A program made the translations under genes and the position numbers. 12,870 nucleotides of DNA from Schleiferiaceae bacterium (GTDB lineage Bacteria > Bacteroidota > Bacteroidia > Flavobacteriales > Schleiferiaceae): assembly GCA_022424815.1 (NCBI GenBank), contig JAKMGS010000044.1, positions 1-12,870 on the forward strand. The letters are read 5' to 3'. Within the stretch, counting starts at the first letter, position 1. Each line of letters begins with the position of its first letter. This document shows positions 8,399 to 12,870 of this stretch, piece after piece. The notes under the pieces are model-generated. The model ran no database searches. It saw only the letters and a program-made list of their open reading frames with translations, and was not told where the DNA came from.

Positions 8399-9150
8399 TA
8401 AGGAGGAATAGGGCACATAGTTATTGGTTAAGACACGGCATCACCGTGTTTTCAGCGGTGCTTTTATTGGTCAGTTGTGGTAAGCCCATTACTCCTGAAA
8501 ACCCCATCAAACGCGAAAAAATCAACGATGGGGTCAGTAAAAAAATTCTGTTAGAAGATAATTTTGCTTGGGTTCAGAGCTTCGCTCGCATTACAGCTCA
8601 AACACCAGATGGCGAGCAACGATTCAAAGTTCAAATTCGCTCTAAACAAGATAGTATTCTATGGACTGCTATTAGCGATGATATGATAGGCCTCCGTGTT
8701 GGGAAATGTATCGTCATTAAAGATAGTGCAGCATTTACCTCTACACTGCTAGGTCTAGACTGGACGGGGTCTGCAAGTGATCTAGCTGGAGTGACAGGTA
8801 TTGAAGTTCCATTTCAGTATTTGAACAGGATCATGAGGGGGCAGCTCATAGGTTGGGATGAGGTATTACGTTACAGGTTCAATGCAGATAGAGACCTTTG
8901 GATGAGTGAATATGAATTGAGCTCCAAGCGAAATGTAAGAGTAGCGCTAGACCGAGATCTTTATCTTTCGGAAATTATCATTCAGGATCCAGCTGAGATT
9001 GCTCAGATAAAGTATTTCGAATATGATGAGCGTACTCGGTACCCAAAAAAAATTGAATTAACCCTAGTCTCTAGACCGGAATACAAGGTTGTCATTGATA
9101 TCTCGGATATCCGCACAGAAGGACCATATAATACTCCTTTTAGTTTCTAA
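8395..9150 (+). CDS. DUF4292 lipoprotein (possible LolB-like fold)
   Basis: A 251-residue lipoprotein with hydrophobic segment 16-27 and a lipobox LVSC ending at Cys28. The residues after the Cys (GKPITPENP) show no acidic surface-export signal, so it probably faces the periplasm from the outer membrane. The mature part matches what I know as DUF4292, a family restricted to Bacteroidota. The pattern SILWTAISDDMIGLRVG and the later PFQYLNRIMRGQLIG resemble LolB-type half-barrels; that fold is inference. The start ATG overlaps the TPR stop by four bases (ATGA). The second to fourth codons are ATA AGG AGG, which create an AAGGAGG just after the start with no other in-frame start within ribosome-binding distance, so 8395 stands. 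The stop overlaps the EnvC-like gene by one base. Confidence 0.85.
   Translation: MIRRNRAHSYWLRHGITVFSAVLLLVSCGKPITPENPIKREKINDGVSKKILLEDNFAWVQSFARITAQTPDGEQRFKVQIRSKQDSILWTAISDDMIGLRVGKCIVIKDSAAFTSTLLGLDWTGSASDLAGVTGIEVPFQYLNRIMRGQLIGWDEVLRYRFNADRDLWMSEYELSSKRNVRVALDRDLYLSEIIIQDPAEIAQIKYFEYDERTRYPKKIELTLVSRPEYKVVIDISDIRTEGPYNTPFSF
8430..8460 (+). other. Two overlapping, mutually exclusive hairpins inside the DUF4292 signal-peptide codons
   Basis: ACACGG (8433-8438) pairs with CCGTGT (8444-8449) across a 5-base loop. Two A-T pairs and one G-U pair extend the stem to 8430-8452, ending in TTTT. CACCG (8442-8446) can instead pair with CGGTG (8456-8460). The two share 8444-8446, so only one can form at a time. 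The pairing is seen directly. A regulatory role such as attenuation is speculative, because the region is coding. Confidence 0.3.
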
Positions 9151-10475
9151 TGCGTCGCCTACTTCACATACTTATTTGCTTGTGTCTTTCTTTTTCTGCA
9201 TTTAGTCAGTCCAAGAAAGAATTACAACGACAGCGAACCCTATTACAGGACCAAATTGATCTAGCCAATACGATTTTAGCGAATACTAAAAGCTCGAAGG
9301 AAGCAAGCTTAAGTGAGTTAGAAACCTTAAATGAAAAAATTTCTACGCGAGAGAAACTTATTTCTACAATGGGGCGTCAAATCAGAGGGATTGACAAAAG
9401 CATTGAGGTAAAAGAAAAAGAAATCGAAGAGTTAACTGCTAGAGTAGATAGTCTTAAGGAGGATTATGGTGAGCTCATTCGTTTGGCTCAACAACAACAA
9501 GAGCCAACAGACCAAATATTATTCATTTTAAGCTCCAGCAGTTTTTCTCAAGCCGCTAAACGCCTTCAATACTTTAGGGACATGGCAGGATATAGAGCCC
9601 AACAAGTAGCAAGAATTTCTGAAGTCCAAGAAGAATTAGCGAAAGAAAAAGAAGTACTTATTCAACAGAAGGCTGAAAAAGAAGCTGTGAAGCAAGCTCA
9701 ACAAGGAGAAAAACTAGCCCTTCAAGCTGATGCCAATGAACAAGAAAGTGCTGTTGAGGTCCTAAAAACAAAAGAGTCTGAACTCACAAATGACATCAAG
9801 AAAAAGCAACGTGAAGTTCAGCAGCTTGAACAGCAAATAAAACGAATCATCGCGGAAGAAATGCGTAAAGCCAAGGAGCGTGCGGAGCGTATTAAATTGG
9901 AGGAAGAGGCCAAAGAGCTAGGCTTGGTTTCTGGGAAGGACTTTGGTTCAAGAATGTCAAATACCGCTCTCAAAGCACTGATTGACCGTACGCGTGAAGA
10001 AAAAGGAATGAATGAACGCGAAGATGGTCCTTCCTTTGCCATGACCCCTGAAGCCATAGCATTAACAAATAACTTTGCCGCAAACAAAAGTGCCTTGCCT
10101 TGGCCTGTTGAGCGAGGTCTAATCACCGGTAAGTTTGGAAAACATGAACACCCTGTGGTAAAAGGTGTCATTGTCGACAACCCGCATATCGAAATAAGTA
10201 CTGACGATGGGGCAGCGGTTCGTGCTGTTTTTGAGGGTGAAGTAAGTTCAGTGGTTCCTATTCCGGGGGCAAATGTCATGGTACTCATTCGTCATGGAAA
10301 CTATTTCACCGTTTACAGTAACCTCATCAATGTAAAAGTACGAGCGGGTGATAAAGTAAGTTTGAAACAAACCATTGGGCAGGCGTTCACAGATGAAAGT
10401 GGTAAAACTATGGTCCAGTTCGGTCTTTGGAAAGATGCCGATATACAGGACCCTCAACTTTGGCTCGCTAAATAA
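9150..10475 (+). CDS. EnvC-like murein hydrolase activator (coiled coil plus degenerate LytM/M23 domain)
   Basis: A 441-residue secreted protein. The signal peptide ends FS|Q at about residue 19. Two long coiled coils follow (about 20-110 and 145-260, rich in Glu, Lys and Gln), then a LytM domain at 317-441. The zinc ligands of active M23 peptidases are gone: the HxxxD region reads NPHIEI (344-349), the usual YxHL reads YSNL with Asn391, and the final HxH region reads VQFGLW (422-427). The protein is therefore probably an EnvC/NlpD-type regulator that activates an amidase at the septum rather than a peptidase itself. Homologues are often annotated 'peptidoglycan DD-metallopeptidase family' despite this. 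It ends the rightward operon, coupled to the DUF4292 gene by TAATG. Confidence 0.9.
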   Translation: MRRLLHILICLCLSFSAFSQSKKELQRQRTLLQDQIDLANTILANTKSSKEASLSELETLNEKISTREKLISTMGRQIRGIDKSIEVKEKEIEELTARVDSLKEDYGELIRLAQQQQEPTDQILFILSSSSFSQAAKRLQYFRDMAGYRAQQVARISEVQEELAKEKEVLIQQKAEKEAVKQAQQGEKLALQADANEQESAVEVLKTKESELTNDIKKKQREVQQLEQQIKRIIAEEMRKAKERAERIKLEEEAKELGLVSGKDFGSRMSNTALKALIDRTREEKGMNEREDGPSFAMTPEAIALTNNFAANKSALPWPVERGLITGKFGKHEHPVVKGVIVDNPHIEISTDDGAAVRAVFEGEVSSVVPIPGANVMVLIRHGNYFTVYSNLINVKVRAGDKVSLKQTIGQAFTDESGKTMVQFGLWKDADIQDPQLWLAK

Positions 10476-10482
10476 CAACTCC

Positions 10483-10830
10483 ATGAAGCACATTTACTAC
10501 CTCAGCACCTGTGATACTTGCAAACGCATCCTTGCCCAGTGGAATACGGATGGTTGCACTCTCCAGGACATTAAAACTGAACCTATGACCGCGGCCCAAG
10601 TAGACCAAATGATCGCGCTCGCAGGTTCTTCAGAAGCTCTCTTCTCTAAGCGCGCCCGCAAGTACAAGGAGCTCGGATTGAAGAACAAAAACCTGAGCGA
10701 GGCCGATATCCGCCAACTGATCATCAACGAATACACCTTCCTCAAGCGCCCGGTGTTGGTCCTCGACAACCAAATTTTTATCGGGAATAGCAAAAAGGTC
10801 GTTGATGCGGCCGCTACAGCCCTTACATAA
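10483..10830 (+). CDS. ArsC/Spx-family thioredoxin-fold protein
   Basis: A 115-residue protein of the ArsC/Spx/YffB family. The start is ATG 10483, giving MKHIYYLSTCDTCK; an in-frame ATG at 10375 lies inside the envC-like gene and is rejected. It has a CxxC (Cys10, Cys13), as in Spx and glutaredoxins, where E. coli ArsC has a single catalytic Cys. LFSKR (53-57) and FLKRP (86-90) with Arg89 fit the family's basic anion pocket. Databases call such proteins 'arsenate reductase', but no arsenic gene (arsB, acr3, arsR) is nearby and the role may be general thiol redox. It follows the EnvC-like gene by seven bases and its stop overlaps the EamA transporter by one. Its GC content is higher than that of the block before it. 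Confidence 0.88.
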   Translation: MKHIYYLSTCDTCKRILAQWNTDGCTLQDIKTEPMTAAQVDQMIALAGSSEALFSKRARKYKELGLKNKNLSEADIRQLIINEYTFLKRPVLVLDNQIFIGNSKKVVDAAATALT

Positions 10831-11759
10831 TGAATATGCCCTCTCGTCAAGCCATACTCACTGCACATCTTGTACTGTTGGGAGTAGCTTTGATCTATGG
10901 GGCCTCCTTCCTCATTGCTAAAAATGCTATGCAGGCGGCGGTACCGCCACGGGCGTTTATCCAATTCCGTGTTACAGGAGCCGCCCTCCTTTTCTGGACA
11001 CTCCTACCCTGGTCTGGATCCACATGCATTCACCACCTGCCCAAAGCCGATATCCTCAGGTTGGTCCTCTGTGCCGCCTTTGGGGTCACTACCAACCAAT
11101 TATTTTTCTTCGAAGGCCTCGCCATCACCACACCCGTCAATGCCTCCATCATGATGGTAAGTGGTCCCATTGCGGTTCTAGTCGTAGGCGCAATCTTGAT
11201 TAAGGAACGCATCACCCCACCCAAGGTCGCGGGTATTGCCCTGGGGGCGTTGGGGGCGCTTTGGTTGATTTTATCAGGGGCTAATTGGCAAATCAGCGGC
11301 CTCTTCCAAAGCGATGTAGCCAAAGGCAATCTTTTTGTATTGATTAATGCCACGAGCTATGCAGTCTATTTAGTCATCGTGAAACCCCTCATGTCGAAAT
11401 ACAATGCCCTCTTCGTCATTCGCTGGGTCTTCACCTTCGGTATATTTCTCGTCCTGCCCTTCGGTGCCCCCCAAATCCCCGAAATACCTTGGGAACTTTG
11501 GGACCAAGGTATCATCACCTCAGTGGCTTATGTCGTCTTAGGAACGACCTTTTTGACTTACCTCGGAAACATCATTGCCTTGAAAACCTTACACCCTGCT
11601 ACTGTAGGCGCATATATCTATCTACAACCCTTGATTGCGAGTATACTCAGTTTGATTTTCGCTGATGAACCTTGGTCGTTCAATATGTTGGGTGGGGCCT
11701 TGTGCATCTTCGCTGGGGTCTATTTCGTAAGTTTCTACGGGCGCTCCTTCAAAGCCTAG
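10830..11759 (+). CDS. EamA/DMT-family transporter
   Basis: A 309-residue inner-membrane protein with about ten hydrophobic segments, arranged as two EamA repeats (about 10-145 and 165-305). Family signs are GVALIYGASFLIAKNA near the start, TTPVNASIMMVSGPIAVLV in the first repeat, and GTTFLTYLGNIIALK followed by the YIYLQPLIASILSL segment in the second. DMT transporters move amino acids, nucleotide sugars or other small metabolites, usually as exporters; the substrate is not readable. The ATG overlaps the stop of the ArsC-like gene (TAATG at 10828-10832), so the two are likely translated together. The first in-frame Met is used; Met3 is a possible alternative. Confidence 0.92.
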   Translation: MNMPSRQAILTAHLVLLGVALIYGASFLIAKNAMQAAVPPRAFIQFRVTGAALLFWTLLPWSGSTCIHHLPKADILRLVLCAAFGVTTNQLFFFEGLAITTPVNASIMMVSGPIAVLVVGAILIKERITPPKVAGIALGALGALWLILSGANWQISGLFQSDVAKGNLFVLINATSYAVYLVIVKPLMSKYNALFVIRWVFTFGIFLVLPFGAPQIPEIPWELWDQGIITSVAYVVLGTTFLTYLGNIIALKTLHPATVGAYIYLQPLIASILSLIFADEPWSFNMLGGALCIFAGVYFVSFYGRSFKA

Positions 11760-11776
11760 GGATGCCTTTGTTTTCC

Positions 11777-11784
11777 TACCTTAG
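11777..11784 (+). promoter_or_regulatory. Putative -7 element (TACCTTAG) upstream of yicC
   Basis: TACCTTAG, followed by CA and an A-run, differs by one base from TAnnTTTG and sits 15 bases before the yicC ATG. This is a common layout in Bacteroidota. No -33 box was recognised in the 40-base gap after the EamA gene, so yicC could also be read through from upstream. Confidence 0.4.
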
Positions 11785-11799
11785 CAAAAATTTACTCCC

Positions 11800-12654
11800 A
11801 TGATTCAAAGCATGACAGGCTTTGGCAAAGCCGTAGGCCAAGTAGCCGGAAAAAAGATCACCGTGGAAATCCGCGGTCTCAACAGCAAAGGCCTTGATTT
11901 GAACGCACGTGTGGCGCCTATCTTCCGTGAAAAGGAATTAGATATCCGCAAACGCGTGGGAGAAAAAGTATTGCGCGGCAAGATTGATATCAACATCTAC
12001 GCCGAGGTGACGGGCATCGAAAGTGCCGCCGCCATTAACATGGATTTGGCGAAATCCTACCTTGAGCAATTGACCACATTGGAACGCGAGGTGGGCATCA
12101 AGGGAGACTTGATCGCCGCCGTCATGCGCATGCCGGACGTACTGGGCAGCGCAAAATCTGAACTCACCCAAGAGGAATGGAGCTTTTTGCAGGGCTTACT
12201 AGATGAGGCATTGGACCAATTCTCTGAGTTCCGCACCCAAGAAGGCGCCTCCATCGCCAAAGACTTCAACGCAAGATTAGATGCCATCGAAGCCGCATTA
12301 ACCGGCATCGCCCCACACGAACAAGCGCGTTTGGAAGCCGTTCGCGAGAAACTCCTCAAAGGATTAGAAGGCATGGAGGTCGACCACAATCGCTACGAGC
12401 AAGAAGTCATCTTCTACATTGAAAAACTCGATGTGAACGAAGAAAAAGTTCGCTTGACCAATCACCTCAAGTATTTCCGCGAAACCATGAACGTTCCTGC
12501 AAGCGGGAAAAAACTTGGCTTCATCGCCCAGGAAATGGGACGTGAAATCAACACACTCGGCTCCAAAAGCAACTATGCGCCCATGCAACAGTTCGTCGTG
12601 GAAATGAAAGACGAGTTAGAAAAGATCAAAGAGCAGGTGGGGAATACGCTCTAA
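11800..12654 (+). CDS. yicC: YicC-family endoribonuclease
   Basis: A full-length 284-residue protein. It opens with MIQSMTGFGKA, the signature start of the family, and the N-terminal domain continues with EIRGLNSKGLDL. The C-terminal DUF1732 part includes DHNRYEQEVIFYIEKLDVNEE, the LGFIAQEMGREINTLGSK segment (about 237-254) and a terminal EKIKEQVGNTL. YicC/YloC proteins are cytoplasmic endoribonucleases; E. coli YicC has been linked to small-RNA turnover. In many bacteria the gene is followed by gmk (guanylate kinase). Here the next gene is on the other strand, only three bases past the stop, so that pairing is broken. A promoter-like TACCTTAG precedes the start. Confidence 0.95.
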   Translation: MIQSMTGFGKAVGQVAGKKITVEIRGLNSKGLDLNARVAPIFREKELDIRKRVGEKVLRGKIDINIYAEVTGIESAAAINMDLAKSYLEQLTTLEREVGIKGDLIAAVMRMPDVLGSAKSELTQEEWSFLQGLLDEALDQFSEFRTQEGASIAKDFNARLDAIEAALTGIAPHEQARLEAVREKLLKGLEGMEVDHNRYEQEVIFYIEKLDVNEEKVRLTNHLKYFRETMNVPASGKKLGFIAQEMGREINTLGSKSNYAPMQQFVVEMKDELEKIKEQVGNTL

Positions 12655-12657
12655 GGA

Positions 12658-12870
12658 CTACCCTATTATATCACGTTTTAAATAACGGGTATAGCCTATC
12701 CATACCATCAATGCGGTTACAACTGCAATTACCCCGCAAGCCAAAAGGTTAGCCTCCAAAGCACCCTTATCTAGCGTCAGAGGTAAATAATGATACGGAC
12801 TTAGATAGGCCAACCAATCCACCGCATCCGAAGCACTGGCAATGGCGTTTAGGAAATAGCTGCCGAAGAT
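12658..12870 (-). CDS. ABC-2-type transporter permease (C-terminal part, cut by window edge)
   Basis: An open minus-strand frame enters from the right edge and ends at TAG (12660..12658), giving 70 residues. It contains SDAVDWLAYLSPYHYL, the extracytoplasmic loop typical of ABC-2 permeases just before the last membrane segment. A hydrophobic helix follows (about residues 41-59 of the fragment), then the basic cytoplasmic tail YTRYLKRDIIG, a common ending for this family. The start and the partner ATPase lie beyond the window. The gene converges on yicC with a three-base gap and no clear terminator. Substrate unknown; the family call is fairly safe despite the short length. Confidence 0.75.
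   Translation of the reverse strand: MFGSYFLNAIASASDAVDWLAYLSPYHYLPLTLDKGALEANLLACGVIAVVTALMVWIGYTRYLKRDIIG

Noticed and set aside
9818..10288. Minus-strand 156-codon open frame
   Set aside because: A low-complexity, Ser/Ala-rich shadow of the EnvC-like coding strand.
10483..10830. Arsenic-resistance locus
   Set aside because: Only the ArsC-like fold supports it. There is no arsR, arsB or acr3, and the CxxC motif differs from classical ArsC.
11750..11774. Possible intrinsic terminator after the EamA gene (CAAAG...CTTTG then TTTT)
   Set aside because: Only five base pairs with an 11-base loop and a short T run, so too weak to call.
12658..12694. Imperfect inverted repeat (CTACCC... / ...GGGTATAG) past yicC as a bidirectional terminator
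   Set aside because: The arms align only with gaps and the repeat lies inside the convergent permease coding region.
1..12870. Defence island, phage, insertion sequence, CRISPR array, tRNA or rRNA
   Set aside because: No transposase, integrase, nuclease-type gene, direct-repeat array or RNA-gene signature was seen. All long frames are metabolic, transport or envelope genes.

Overview
The window reads as an ordinary, densely packed chromosomal segment of a Bacteroidota bacterium, probably of the Flavobacteriales type or close to it. The evidence is the gene content (a lipoprotein recognisable as DUF4292, a LolA-like plus FtsX-like permease pair, and a flippase-dut-nucleotidyltransferase-TPR-DUF4292-EnvC gene order that I recall from this phylum), TAnnTTTG-type promoter elements in both real intergenic gaps, and very weak Shine-Dalgarno signals. 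The order and genus cannot be fixed from the sequence. No rRNA, tRNA, mobile element, CRISPR array or phage gene was seen, and no stretch over 300 bases lacks a gene.

Region 1 (1-3794, all minus strand) is one probable operon read leftwards. It runs from a secreted M28 zinc aminopeptidase with a PDZ domain, to the glycerol-3-phosphate dehydrogenase GpsA (phospholipid precursor synthesis), to a secreted LolA-like carrier protein, to the N-terminus of an FtsX/LolC-type ABC permease cut by the window edge. The theme is envelope lipid and lipoprotein metabolism.

Region 2 (3795-3859) is a short divergent promoter region with a -7-type element facing each way. Region 3 (3860-10475, plus strand) is a six-gene operon: oligosaccharide flippase, dUTPase, sugar-phosphate nucleotidyltransferase, secreted TPR protein, DUF4292 lipoprotein, and an EnvC-like coiled-coil/LytM protein that has lost its zinc ligands. 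Junctions are TAG|ATG abutments, 1-base TAATG overlaps, an ATGA overlap and one 13-base gap. GC content drops from well above 50% in the flippase and dUTPase genes to about 40% from the nucleotidyltransferase onwards, then recovers after 10475.

Region 4 (10483-12654, plus) carries an ArsC/Spx-family thioredoxin-fold protein coupled to an EamA/DMT transporter. After a 40-base gap with a promoter-like motif comes the endoribonuclease YicC. Region 5 (12658-12870, minus) is the C-terminus of an ABC-2-type permease running off the right edge and convergent with yicC.

I did not find a clearly new system. The best candidate for under-described biology is the TPR / DUF4292 / degenerate-EnvC trio, which looks like an envelope and cell-division module. 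The LolA-like/permease pair is second. Both are made of known families whose exact functions are open.
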